This document shows, one piece after another, positions 1 to 9,915 of a stretch of 64,000 nucleotides of DNA. The translations under genes were made by a program, and so were the position numbers. The stretch is taken from contig JAPFFF010000010.1 of NCBI GenBank assembly GCA_039105265.1, positions 2,294,001 through 2,358,000 on the forward strand. Reading direction: 5' to 3'. The notes under the pieces are model-generated. The model was not told the DNA's origin. It worked only from the letters and a program-made list of their open reading frames with translations, and searched no databases. The stretch comes from Tritrichomonas musculus. Its lineage: Eukaryota > Parabasalia > Tritrichomonadida > Tritrichomonadidae. Position 1 is the first letter of the stretch. Each line of letters starts with the position of its first letter.

Positions 1-153
1 AACAGTGTTGAAGTTCTGAATGATGGCTGGCGTTACAACACGCGTAAATCGGGGAAGATAAAAATTGGCGCAAATAATAAAATTTTCAAAAACTTGTCTG
101 AAAAAATGCTCGGAAAACCAGATCCAGAAAGTTCCCTATATGATATTCTTTAA
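1..153 (+). CDS. 3' end of an unrecognised gene (partial)
   Basis: Frame 1 is open from the window edge for 50 codons and stops with TAA at 151-153. The peptide starts NSVEVLNDGWRYNTRKSG and ends PESSLYDIL. Codon use looks coding and is less AT-rich than the flanks. The start lies left of the window. I do not recognise the family: the tail is basic, with no membrane segment and no repeat. The next clear intact gene, the BTB-ankyrin gene, is on the same strand 650 bases on. Confidence 0.45.
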   Translation, partial: NSVEVLNDGWRYNTRKSGKIKIGANNKIFKNLSEKMLGKPDPESSLYDIL

Positions 154-217
154 TTTGTACCACGAAACATTAAAAAAAGAACAATTACATCATCAATCAA
201 TTAATATTACTGCTCCT

Positions 218-601
218 TAGGCATTCAATCGATGCAAAGATCTAAGAACAGTAAGGTTTCTTTCAAATATAAATACACTGCAACATATATACTTCTATTG
301 AAACTGAAACTTTCTTTGGATGCAAAAATTAGGAAACGGCTTTCTTTCAAAAAGATTTTGAATTGAAAAAAATTAAAAGAAATGCATCTATTTATTCTTC
401 AATTGAAGAAATATATCTCCCAAATTCACTTTTAACTCTGACTTGCTTCATATTGTAAAGGGAGATTTCGAGAAATCAGCAAATGATAGCTACATTGTCC
501 AATCTAAAGTTAAATTTATAGAAGAAGGGTCTTTTATTGAATGTATCTGCATGAAAGTTGTTGAATTTGAGGAAAATCCAAATTTGGAAAAAATAGATTA
601 G
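218..601 (+). pseudogene. Relic of a BspA-like leucine-rich-repeat protein
   Basis: Two separated pieces read like BspA-type LRR repeats. From 218 one frame gives AFNRCKDLRTVRFLSNIN. From about 402 to the TAG at 599-601 another gives VKFIEEGSFIEC followed by [14 protein letters not shown]. Both fit the BspA pattern (A/S)Fxx C xx L xx V xF xx N xx L xx I. Between them are stops and a change of frame, so no intact gene remains. BspA-like proteins form a very large surface family in trichomonads (known of the family). A short relic next to tRNA-Pro is best read as a decayed copy. Confidence 0.55.
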
Positions 602-645
602 GAAATGCTTTATCATTCTATTTATTTTATGAAAATAAAAAAATT

Positions 646-717
646 GGGGCGATTCGGGAATTGAACCCGAGACCTCTCGCACCCAAAGCGAGAATCATAC
701 CACTAGACCAATCACCC
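646..717 (-). tRNA. tRNA-Pro (anticodon TGG)
   Basis: On the minus strand a 72-nt cloverleaf starts GGGTGAT and ends ATCGCCC plus discriminator C, with one G-T pair in the acceptor stem. The D arm contains GGTCTAGTGG, the anticodon loop is TTTGGGT (TGG), and the T arm is TCGGG/TTCAATT/CCCGA. A T-run follows the 3' end directly and fits a Pol III terminator. No intron, and no encoded CCA. Confidence 0.93.
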
Positions 718-800
718 TTTGATTATCTTTAAAACTTAGTAATATTTGAAATGAGATTTACCTTTTTCTATTTATTTTCCTAAAAAACTTGTTTCAAAAG

Positions 801-2423
801 ATGAGCAATCCCCAGAAACTTCCACCAAAAGAGAGCACTGAAGTGATTTACCTCCCGAATGAAAGTATTCAATTCCAAGGATTAAATGAATCAAACAAAA
901 AAAACCTCTCCGAGATTATGAGAATCTCTTTTTATAATTTAATTCGATATTCTCAAGCAGTTCGTGAAAACATTATTTACAACGATATTATTAACACATT
1001 TACTAACCACCTTGATTTATTTGCGAGATCATCCAACATTCGATTTGAAAATATCGAACTTTTTTTCCGATTACTTCAAAACGAAAAGATTGAAATCTCC
1101 AACGACCAATATTGCGATCTTTTTCGACTTTCAGAGCATTTCGGCGTTGATTGTTTAACAAACATACTGAAAAGTTATTTTAAACGCCATATCAAAAATA
1201 TCGATTTCATCATCCAACTCCTCATCGACCAAATATCAACACAAAAATATGACATTATCACTAATTCTGAATTTTCAAAAGAGATGGAAGACTGCTTGAG
1301 CTGCAAAATTGATGAATGTGTTGTGAATTCAAATTTTTGTAAACTGCCGATATCTACCATCTATCGTATCATTGAAAAAAGTGACGCCAGTCAAATTTCC
1401 AGTGATTTATTGTATGAATTCATCAGCAAAAACATCAATGAAAGGTTTACATTGCTTCTTTTTCTCAATCTTAGAAATTTGTCAGACGAAAAATTCAATA
1501 GTTTACACAAACTTTTTGAGAGCAACAAAAAAACCAGCATTAATAACTTCTCCCCTTATTTACCTATCGATTTAGATTATATAAAATATCTAAAAGATGA
1601 TAATAAAATCAAAGAAGAACATAATATTCAACTTCAGTGTAAAATTGATGAGCTGCGAAGTCAAATTGATGAAATTAACAAGAAATTTGAAGATCTTCAG
1701 TCGCATAATCACAAACTCGAAAATCGTCTCAAAGAAGTTGAAGAAGAAAGAGACAATCTTAAAGCACAAGATAAAGCACTGAAAGATAAAATTCAATCCA
1801 TTATTCCAATCATGAATGATGACATAATCAACATTGTTGAACGTGATGTTCGTTTCAGCCATGATGTTCGCAATATTTTCACGAACGGCTCAGACAATGA
1901 AATTGTTGGCTTTATTTGCAAAGACACCAAATTCTCAAGTGCAATCCGCAGCATTTTCAAGAGTGAAAAAGATTCATGGATCAATAGTCAAATTGAGGAA
2001 TATCACAACCAATTTCCAAAACTTAAAAATCAAGTCAATATTCTTGAAAACGAAAAGCAAGATCTTGTCAGACTCGCATCTGAATTAAAGACAAATCTGC
2101 AAAGATTAAAAAGTGACAATGCCAAATTGAATGAAGATTATCAAAATCTTCAAATTAAAGTTCAAGAAATATCAGCCAGAAACGCAGAAATAAAGTCACA
2201 GATAGAAAAAGAATCGCAAGGCTATTTTGATAATATTGAATTACTTATTCCACAAATTTTAAATATAGATATTATCAATAAAGCGTTACTTGCTGCATGC
2301 GAACTTTGCAAAACAGAACTTGTAAAGAATCTTTTATCAAACAAAAATATCGATGTCAGTTCTAAAGACATTTATTATTATATTTTATTCCATTGCAATA
2401 TATTATATATAATAGAGTTTTGA
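801..2423 (+). CDS. BTB/BACK-like, coiled-coil, ankyrin protein
   Basis: The frame is open from 789, but the first ATG is at 801 (MSNPQKLPPK), so I start there: 540 codons. Residues about 15-130 resemble a BTB fold and 130-260 a BACK-like helical region (LFRLSEHFGVDCLTNIL). From about 265 to 340 and again 400-480 is strong coiled coil rich in K, E, Q and L. The C-terminus is one ankyrin repeat (LLAACELCKTELVKNLLSN). The TGA at 2421-2423 is followed in the same frame by another ankyrin repeat at 2455-2573, then by separated modules to 3403, so the protein seen may be a truncated form of a longer ankyrin protein. A paralogue with the same order lies at 49642-51084. Likely a cytoplasmic scaffold or ubiquitin-ligase adaptor (inference). 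Confidence 0.8.
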   Translation: MSNPQKLPPKESTEVIYLPNESIQFQGLNESNKKNLSEIMRISFYNLIRYSQAVRENIIYNDIINTFTNHLDLFARSSNIRFENIELFFRLLQNEKIEISNDQYCDLFRLSEHFGVDCLTNILKSYFKRHIKNIDFIIQLLIDQISTQKYDIITNSEFSKEMEDCLSCKIDECVVNSNFCKLPISTIYRIIEKSDASQISSDLLYEFISKNINERFTLLLFLNLRNLSDEKFNSLHKLFESNKKTSINNFSPYLPIDLDYIKYLKDDNKIKEEHNIQLQCKIDELRSQIDEINKKFEDLQSHNHKLENRLKEVEEERDNLKAQDKALKDKIQSIIPIMNDDIINIVERDVRFSHDVRNIFTNGSDNEIVGFICKDTKFSSAIRSIFKSEKDSWINSQIEEYHNQFPKLKNQVNILENEKQDLVRLASELKTNLQRLKSDNAKLNEDYQNLQIKVQEISARNAEIKSQIEKESQGYFDNIELLIPQILNIDIINKALLAACELCKTELVKNLLSNKNIDVSSKDIYYYILFHCNILYIIEF

Positions 2424-2426
2424 AAT

Positions 2427-3403
2427 ATGAATTCAAGGAATTTTTTATATGATCATCGATCAGCATTACATATAGCAGTTGAAGAAGGAAATGTTGTAAT
2501 TGTTCGACTTTTACTATCAAACGATAAACTTGATATTAATGAAGAATACATTTTTAATACCAAATTTTTATAAGATTTAAATCAAATATTTCAATTGGAT
2601 TCAAAAACAAGTATTTTAATGGAATTCAAAAACAAATATTTCAATGTAATTCAAAAAAAAAAAATATTTTAATGAAATTCATATTTAAGTTAATAAAAAA
2701 ACAGCATTACATATAGCAGTTGAAAAAGGAAATATTGAAATTGTTCGACTTTTACTATCAAACGATAAACTTGATATTAATGCGAATTATATTTTCAAAA
2801 CCAAATATTTCAATGAAATTCAAAAACAAGTATTTCAATAAAATTCAAAAACAAATATTTCAATAAAATACAAAAACAAATATTTCAATATAATTCAAAA
2901 CAAATATTTCAATATAATTCAAAACAAATATTTCAATTTAATTCAAAAACAAATATTTTAATTGGATTCAAAAACAAATATTTCAATTGGATTCAAAAAC
3001 AAATATTTAAACGAAATTCATATTTAAGTTAATAAAAAAACAGCATTACATATGGCAGTTGAAAAAGGAAATATTGAAATTGTTAGACTTTTACTATCAA
3101 ACAATAAGCTTGATATTAATGCAAAATATATTTTCAAAACCAAATATTTATAAGATTTAAACTAAATATTTCAATTGGATTCAAAAACAAATATTTGAAT
3201 AAGATTCAAAAACAAATATTTCAATTGGATTCAAAAACAAAAATTTCAATGAAATTCATATTTAAATAAATAAAACAGCATTACATATGGCAGTTGAAAA
3301 AGGAAATATTGAAATTGTTCAACTTTTATTATTAAATCCAAATATTGACACAAATGTTAGAGATGATATTTATTATTTTGTTAAATTTATAAAGTTTTTT
3401 TAA
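2427..3403 (+). repeat. Ankyrin modules separated by 25-bp minisatellite (locus 1)
   Basis: Downstream of the BTB-ankyrin gene are four more ankyrin modules, each about 90-130 bases. They start near 2455, 2701, 3040 and 3275 and read TALHIAVEKGNIEIVRLLL with small changes. The last ends in TAA at 3401-3403. Between modules is tandem sequence with a period near 25 bases and the core TTCAAAAACAAATATTTCAA. The spacer has stops in every frame and shifts the frame between some modules. The module sequences stay conserved while the spacers vary. Either this is a decayed ankyrin array invaded by satellite, or the spacers are removed from the RNA by a route I cannot see. Confidence 0.75.
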
Positions 3404-3535
3404 TGATTTTTTTGATTTTTATTAATTGATTTTATGGAGGAAACCGATTGATTTGACAACAAATCAGAATATTAAAGATATGCTGTCATAAATAATTTTC
3501 AATTTCCAAAAAGAAAAACTTTATAAAATCATTAA

Positions 3536-4540
3536 GGGTGTAGTCCAAACAATGAAATATATATAAAATTAAAAAATAAATGTAACATTATACTATACTA
3601 AACACATATAATATAAATATAAAATAATAAAAGATATTCTTTATCACATGTAAAGTTTAATAAAAGCTATATCTATCAATTATTTTTTTCAATTTTCAAT
3701 TTGGCAAATCTACTTTTTAAAAGAAAATATCGTTAGCATATATATTATAATTTTTTTTTAGTATTATCGATGTTTCAAGCAATGTCTTTCTTTTCAATTG
3801 TTATGATTCTATAAATATTATTGTTTCGCATACACTAAATATGGAAAAGCGCTTTTTTCTCAATTTTCCAACGATTTTTTTTATATCATTTCGATACATT
3901 TTATTCAAATAGTATTTTATTCATCAATTATCTTTTTGGTTATACAAAAATTAAATTTTGGCATAAAAATTGATATATTATGATGATAGGAAATGATATT
4001 AAAAATGGTTTGCATATAATGAGACAAATTGGTATAAATTAATGATATTTCTCTTCAAATAATATTAAATTCGAATAGAATTTATTAGTTTCATTCGCAA
4101 ATAATAGAAATTTCTTTTATTTGATGGTTAAACTTGTGAAAAATTTTGAATTCTTTTTGAAAAAAAAAATTGGACTTTCTTTGATAAAACTATTCAATTT
4201 CATTTCGTTATATAAAAGAGATAAATAAATAAAAAAGTAATATTTTCTCACTATTTATGTTTTTATAATTAGTTCATATTTTATTTTTATTAGATTTTGA
4301 GCGTTTTTATCAAAATTGAAAAAAACAAAAAAAATGCATCATCAGTTCTCATCATCTAAAGAGAAACATAAAAAAAGCAAATCGTTACGATATTCGTAAA
4401 GTGTACCTTTGCTTATATTATAAATGGCGTTGAAAAGTTTTGATATGGGAAGATACTTATGGGGTGTGCAAAAATTGAATACTTTTTTGAATACTTTTCA
4501 TTCAAATTTTCTTTGGAAAAAAATTTTTTATACTACACCC
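3536..4540. mobile_element. Short DNA transposon, TTAA or TA flanked
   Basis: The ends are inverted: GGGTGTAGT at 3536-3544 and ACTACACCC at 4532-4540. Both sides carry TTAA (3532-3535 and 4541-4544). This can be read as a TTAA duplication (piggyBac or Kolobok style), or as a TA duplication around AGGGTGTAGT ends (Tc1/mariner style). The 1005-bp interior is very AT-rich and has no transposase-like reading frame, so it would be non-autonomous. Confidence is limited by the short inverted repeat. Confidence 0.55.
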
Positions 4541-4553
4541 TTAAAACATCAGA

Positions 4554-4688
4554 ATTTTATTCTATTAATACGAAACATCAGTATTGAGTACAATAAAATT
4601 AATGCTTTGGATTTAGCTATATTTTCAGGTATATTTTTTTTTCTTCTTTCAGCTATAACTGTAAAAAAAACACTTTTAAAATAATTAT

Positions 4689-4722
<34 letters not shown>

Positions 4723-4749
4723 GATGTTTCGTATTAATAGAATAAAATA
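4554..4749. repeat. 30-bp inverted repeat around a 29-T tract
   Basis: The left arm at 4554-4583 (core ATTCTATTAATACGAAACAT) is repeated in reverse at 4720-4749. Next to the right arm is a run of 29 T at 4691-4719. The inner 136 bases are not otherwise remarkable. Together the arms could form a long hairpin. It could be a folded-back copy or a small inverted-repeat element; I see no target duplication. Confidence 0.6.
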
Positions 4750-5011
4750 TCCTTGGTCATTAATATAATATATTTTTTTTTTGCTCCCATTCAAGAAAAT
4801 ATTATCTCTATTTGTGATTTACGTTACACCATATGAATTCGTAAATGCCATAAATTATTGGTGTAGAATATATTATTGGATATTTCAAAGTTATACAAAA
4901 TTAAATATAATAATAAGACAATAAACAATAAAAAATTATAAACATATCTTTCTGATCCAAGTTCATAGATTGAGCAATTTTCAATATCATTTCTAATTGA
5001 AAAAAAATATT

Positions 5012-5093
5012 TGGTACCTGTGGGGTTCGAACCCACGCTCCTCGCGGAATTGGGGCTTAAATCCAACGCCTTAGACCACTCGGCCAAAGTACC
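5012..5093 (-). tRNA. tRNA-Leu (anticodon TAA)
   Basis: On the minus strand an 82-nt gene has acceptor GGTACTT/AGGTACC, discriminator A, D arm with GGCCGAGTGGTCTAAGGC, loop TTTAAGC (anticodon TAA), a long variable arm (TTCCGCGAGGAGC) typical of Leu, and T arm GTGGG/TTCGAAC/CCCAC. The pair at 31-39 is A-C, the only mismatch. A T-run downstream fits Pol III termination. Confidence 0.93.
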
Positions 5094-5485
5094 TTATATC
5101 CACTCAAATAAAATCAAATTAATATAAATATATTTTATAACAAAATTTTGTATTTGCTCATTCATGATGACACGTGGACTTTAAAATATTAATTGATCTG
5201 GACATCAAAATATCCACCTATTTAAAACCTAGGATTAATGAATTAAAGATATTAGTTTTCTTCATCTGATCTTTAAATTTTAATTTATATTTCTCTTTAA
5301 ACTATCCATTTGTTATGAATAAAGCTTTTTTCCTTTATATAATAAATCAATCAGGTCTTTTTATATATACAAAAGATCATAAAATCATGCCCAAATGAAT
5401 CAATTCAATTTATCACAATTTTGTGATAAATGGAAATTTTTATTTAATTTTTTTTCCACATCTTAAAAAACACTTCACTTAATTA
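5094..5485. other. Intergenic, AT-rich, with initiator-like site at its end
   Basis: No coding pattern seen. Its last bases hold the TCACTT initiator-like element of the next gene. Confidence 0.6.
5475..5480 (+). promoter_or_regulatory. Initiator-like element TCACTT
   Basis: TCACTT lies 5 bases before the ATG at 5486. It fits the trichomonad initiator (TCA+1 followed by pyrimidine/T/A bases close to the start codon). It supports both the chosen start and the parabasalid assignment. Confidence 0.55.
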
Positions 5486-6943
5486 ATGACTGTGATACCA
5501 TCGACGAAGAGCGGATCATTCATTTTATCAGCGTCTGGAATATCAAATATTCCTGTAAAAAACGAAAATTCTTTTCGTTTCATATTTGGATCACACGAAA
5601 TCACGCTCAATAGAATTAATGCTGATTTCATTTCACCAATAGTTTCATCTCTCCATAACACTGACTCAAATGCAAATTCATTCCAATTTGGCGATTTATT
5701 TCAAAAGATTCCACAAATACAAAATTTCAATCCAATATCACCAACATACACAAGATATGAAGATATCATTGATACGGAAACAATTGAAAATATCAAATCT
5801 ATTTCAAATGGCAAAAGTGTTGATTTAAACGGAGACCATTGCCACAAAATTAGATTAATTTCAATAATTTTTGGAAATCAAAGCATGTATGATGAAATCA
5901 AGCAATATATGAAACAGCATGACATATTTGTATCAGACATTGACAAAAACATGGAATATTTGTTATATTTTCATTACTGCTCTAAAAATTTCGGTACACT
6001 TATTATGGACTCAGAAATAATTGAATTCATATCTGGCCAATTTTATTCAATTGATAAACAAAAATTATTGGCTCTTCCACGATCAATCCTTTTTGAAATT
6101 ATATCAAATCAACATTTAAAAATAGAAAATGAAAATTTGTTATTTGAATTCATCAATTCAATTTATGCCATCAAAAATTATTATAATGAAGATATTTTAA
6201 TTTCACGTTTTTATGAAAAGGTTCGTTTTTCATCATTAAATGAAAAGAAAACACAAGAATTTGCACAAAAATTTGATTTTAAATTGATGACTAATGAACT
6301 GTGGAAGAATTATAGCTCATCAAATAATCGATCTGTCTATTTTTCGAAACCATTGAAAGAAGAACATTTCAATCGTTACATTTATGGAAATTATCAGCTT
6401 TTTCCTTATGATGAAAATACAGGGAAAGGCTTCGAAGGAATTATTTTTCACCTCACTAAAAAATTTGGCGAAAACATTCATGACAAGAATATTGTGTGTG
6501 CCACCGCCTCATCTTTAAGTTACGGAACACCCAAAAATTTGTTAATTTTAAATGACTCTACATCTTATTTTTATACACAAGATCAGCCGAATTCATGGGT
6601 TCAATATGATTTTGTTGATTCAAAAGTTCGACCAACTCATTACTCAATAATGTCAACATCACAATATGGCAAAATTGAAGATAATCCACAAACATGGGTG
6701 ATTCTTGGCTCAGACACGGGCAATGATGATGACTGGACAGAGCTGGATTCGAGAGAAAACATTTCATGCCTCGATGATATAAATCAGTCACATACGTTTA
6801 GTATTCAAAATCCATCAAAAAAAGACGAGCATTTCCGTTATCTCAGATTGAAACAGACAGGAGATAGTTCTGGACCTTCTAATAAAAATCTATTACAATT
6901 ATCAGCACTAGAATTCTATGGATCAATAATTACTAAAAGATGA
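5486..6943 (+). CDS. BTB/BACK-like protein with C-terminal F5/8 type C-like domain
   Basis: 485 codons from ATG at 5486 to TGA at 6941-6943. The N-terminal ~110 residues look BTB-like (FRFIFGSHEITLNRINADFI). The middle (about 110-270) is helical, with BACK-like phrases such as LLALPRSILFEIISN. Residues about 330-480 resemble an F5/8 type C (discoidin-like) jelly roll: CATASSLSYGTPKNLLI, SWVQYDF, PTHYSIMS, HFRYLRLKQTG, LSALEFYGSI. This BTB-BACK-discoidin order is familiar in trichomonad proteins (family knowledge). No signal peptide or membrane segment, so it is probably intracellular. Binding partner unknown. The gene stands alone between tRNA-Leu and a broken Pmp-like gene. Confidence 0.82.
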   Translation: MTVIPSTKSGSFILSASGISNIPVKNENSFRFIFGSHEITLNRINADFISPIVSSLHNTDSNANSFQFGDLFQKIPQIQNFNPISPTYTRYEDIIDTETIENIKSISNGKSVDLNGDHCHKIRLISIIFGNQSMYDEIKQYMKQHDIFVSDIDKNMEYLLYFHYCSKNFGTLIMDSEIIEFISGQFYSIDKQKLLALPRSILFEIISNQHLKIENENLLFEFINSIYAIKNYYNEDILISRFYEKVRFSSLNEKKTQEFAQKFDFKLMTNELWKNYSSSNNRSVYFSKPLKEEHFNRYIYGNYQLFPYDENTGKGFEGIIFHLTKKFGENIHDKNIVCATASSLSYGTPKNLLILNDSTSYFYTQDQPNSWVQYDFVDSKVRPTHYSIMSTSQYGKIEDNPQTWVILGSDTGNDDDWTELDSRENISCLDDINQSHTFSIQNPSKKDEHFRYLRLKQTGDSSGPSNKNLLQLSALEFYGSIITKR

Positions 6944-7165
6944 ATTGAATAGAATTGCCCTTATATGTAATCAAATAAAAAATAATACAAATAAGTTTTT
7001 AAATAAAAAATACAACTTGACTTAATTTATATGTTTTATTTTTGATTGGCCTCATCTTTTCATTTTTTATTTTCTCTCAATCTCTGAGAAATCAGGATAA
7101 ACGATAAAAGGTCAATATTGACTTCAACCGTTCATGGTTAAATAAAATTATTATAAATTTATTTT

Positions 7166-7884
7166 ATGATTTTAACATTTATCATTCCAAGCATTTCTTG
7201 TATGCCTGATTTATCAAATTTTCTTATAAATACTGACTTTAATATGGAGAACGACGAAGATTGTTTTTACAACATTACTTATTCAGAAAAAATTTTCTCA
7301 AATAGAGGTATTTGTCTAATTCAATGCAAATTTGAATCAATATAATCAAATTCATATCATGGTGCTATTACAATTTCAATGAGGAATACTTTAGGATATG
7401 AAAATATTATAATCAATTGCTCTTTTATTGAATGTTCATCAAATTGCTGTGGTGCAATTGTCATAAATTCCCTAAATAAATGCAATACTAAAAGAGTAAA
7501 TAGCGTTTTTTTTTAAAAAAAATTGCATTTGAAGATTTCACTGGCACCAGGTATAGCCAAAAAGCAGGGGCAATTTATGTGACATCAGAGAGCTATTGCA
7601 ATATTCAAATTCAAAATTGCATGTTTAAATCTAACAAAGCTGTTTATTTAGGCGGTTCAATTCATTTATCAAATACAAACTATTCAATTGAAGGAAGCTG
7701 CTTTATTAATAATAATACATATGATAGATTGGAGAAAAATGCAGATGGAGGTGCAATTTATTTCCATAGTTCAAATGGATTTTTAAATAAATGCACATTC
7801 AATTGTAATTTCATTACATCTGATAATATTTATTATATTGATACTCAAAAGGGAAAGAAGCGCCTATTATTCTTCAAATGGTGA
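7166..7884 (+). pseudogene. Broken Pmp-like beta-helix surface protein
   Basis: ATG at 7166 gives a short hydrophobic leader (MILTFIIPSISCMP) and then repeats with the motifs of Chlamydia-like polymorphic membrane proteins of trichomonads: CFINNN, GGAIYF, GGSIHLSN, HGAITIS, NCSFIEC. The first frame meets TAA after QCKFESI and again after NSVFF. The rest continues in another frame from about 7518 to the stop at 7882-7884. At least one stop and one frame change break it, and it is short for the family, lacking the C-terminal membrane anchor. In intact members this right-handed beta-helix would sit at the cell surface. Confidence 0.6.
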
Positions 7885-8163
7885 AGATACTCTAGTTTTC
7901 TTTAATAAAATAAAAAACTTTCATTCAAAATCCATAATTATTGACTTCAATTTAATAATTTCAAACTCTTAAAAATAAATAAACTCACATAATAAAGTGA
8001 TGAAATGAAAAAAGAGATTTAATCAATAAAAAAAAAAAAAAAAAAAAAAAGATATCACATTATAAATAATTATTAGTTTACAAAAAGATAAAATATGACG
8101 AATAATATATAACAATTTTACATATATAAATATAAAATACAAATAAAAATAATATTATGCATG

Positions 8164-9201
8164 CTAAAATCCTATTGGTCCTGATATTTCAGAAATTGCT
8201 AAGGCGAATGCGATTACTGGATTAATATTCTGATGACATTCAGCTTCAAAACAATTTTTAGACATTTTTCTTAAAATGAAAGTTGGATGGTTTCGTGCAT
8301 TTTGTAAAATGATGTTTTTGTTTGATTGAGCAGGCACATGATCATATTCACCATTGAAACATGCTGCATCTTTTGCTTGTAATGGACTCCAGTTGCACTT
8401 TTGGCCTTTATGTTCGAAAGAAACTTTCATTGAATTTTTTTCTCCAAATCTGATAAATTTAATTTTGAATTCTTGATCATTTGTTTTAACAATATTGAAT
8501 CCTCTGTTATCTCTTTTTATTTGGGCGGAATGCTCGTTCTCTTTGTGCTTATCTTTGATGTGGACTTCATCACCTTCGCCAATATAAATATCATCATATT
8601 TTCGTTTTGCCATATAAATGATTTTATCGTCTTTCATTAGGTAGAAACGATGACTTTTCATAAATGGATTATCTGCTTTGATTTGATAGCAAACTGATCG
8701 ATGCTTTTTGTTCTGATCGTTATTATTTTTTCCATCAGAATTGGATTCGATATCTTCAGAAATATTGTAATATTCAGACTCATATGAATCATTACGTGTA
8801 ATATATGATGAGTATTCTGTATCTTCTTCTAGAATTAAACATTGATTTCCATTTCTTTCTTCAAATTTATCTTCTAAATTGGGATTATTGCTATCGTTAT
8901 TATTTTTAATAAGATTATAATATTTGTCGAATATTTTATCTGCTTGAAACATTTTCGCAATTAAACATATTTCTTCCAGATTTTTTTTTTGTATCTCTAT
9001 ATTTTTATTTTGACATAAACTTAAAAAATCTGAAATATTTTTGCTTTTAAAATCTGTATTTCTTATTTTGAGTACAAGATTTTGATTATTATTTTTTTTC
9101 TTCTTGGCTAAATCATGGAAAATTCGAGAAGCTTTTTTTAATTGTGATTGGTCAACGATGTAACGTTCATTTTGATATATAACTGCAATTGTTTGACTCA
9201 T
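8164..9201 (-). CDS. BTB-like protein with Tubby-like C-terminal domain
   Basis: The open frame reaches 9249, but that codon is TTG. The first ATG is at 9201 (MSQTIAVIYQNERYIV), preceded by an initiator-like TCATTT, giving 345 codons. The N-terminal ~100 residues look BTB-like (RIFHDLAKKK, FLSLCQNKNIEIQKKNLEEI). An acidic linker rich in S, D, E and N follows (about 120-175). The last ~170 residues resemble the Tubby C-terminal fold: a long basic beta-rich stretch ending with the helix NPVIAFALAISEIS, comparable to the conserved PLSALQAFAI helix. Tubby domains bind phosphoinositides (family knowledge); binding here is inferred only. Next to it on the same strand is a Myb gene, with no sign of co-transcription. 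Confidence 0.7.
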   Translation of the reverse strand: MSQTIAVIYQNERYIVDQSQLKKASRIFHDLAKKKKNNNQNLVLKIRNTDFKSKNISDFLSLCQNKNIEIQKKNLEEICLIAKMFQADKIFDKYYNLIKNNNDSNNPNLEDKFEERNGNQCLILEEDTEYSSYITRNDSYESEYYNISEDIESNSDGKNNNDQNKKHRSVCYQIKADNPFMKSHRFYLMKDDKIIYMAKRKYDDIYIGEGDEVHIKDKHKENEHSAQIKRDNRGFNIVKTNDQEFKIKFIRFGEKNSMKVSFEHKGQKCNWSPLQAKDAACFNGEYDHVPAQSNKNIILQNARNHPTFILRKMSKNCFEAECHQNINPVIAFALAISEISGPIGF

Positions 9202-9211
9202 GTTAAAAAAA

Positions 9212-9217
9212 AAATGA
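9212..9217 (-). promoter_or_regulatory. Initiator-like element TCATTT
   Basis: On the minus strand TCATTT lies 10 bases before the ATG at 9201, the usual trichomonad spacing. It favours 9201 over the upstream TTG. Confidence 0.45.
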
Positions 9218-9249
9218 AATGTACAAAAGCTATTCAAAATTGAATTCAA

Positions 9250-9915
9250 TTTGTTTATTTAAAAAAAATTTGAATAGATTATTATATATTTGAATTAAGC
9301 TTTTTTATTTTTTCACAATTTTGAATGATACACAAATTTCGTTTTCCACTTTTTCTTTAATAGAACAAAAATTTCGTTTCAATTCAATTTTAACAAATTT
9401 GAAATGCTATCTGTAAAATATAAAAAAAATTCAAGCGCTTTCTTTTGCTTCTCTTGTAAATTACGATAAAAATTTGCAATTAAATCATACTAGCTGATTA
9501 AATTGCGAATTCAATTAACCAAAGTATCTAATACATACCAGCATTTATCAAATTATGAAGATCAAAAACTAATATGTATTAGATGCTGATAACTTACTTA
9601 TAAAGAATTAAGAAGTAAATATAACGTCATTTATTCCCAAATAACTATAGATTTTTAAAGATATGTTAATATGTATTATTCAATAAAAAATAATCGTTTT
9701 TGTTCACGTAGGTCAAATTCTTTTTAAATTGATCTTACCATTAAAAAACAAAGAAAACAAAGCATTTTGGATAAGTTTGGTGATATAATTATCATTTCTT
9801 ATACAACATCAGAAAAAAATATATATTTGTTCAAGCGTAAATTGCATATAAAGCAAACTATAAATGATTAGTATTTTTATTAAAAACATTTAAATTTAAG
9901 AAAATATGTTTACAA
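9250..9915. other. Intergenic, AT-rich
   Basis: No coding pattern, RNA gene or clear inverted repeat seen between the Tubby-like and Myb genes. Confidence 0.5.

Noticed and set aside
2573-3272. Ordinary spliceosomal introns between ankyrin modules
   Set aside because: Neither the trichomonad 5' GTAYGT nor the ACTAACACACAG 3' motif is present at the edges; kept only as a question in the findings.
4424-4794. Open frames around the T29 tract
   Set aside because: They read homopolymer and inverted-repeat sequence on both strands; no coding signal.
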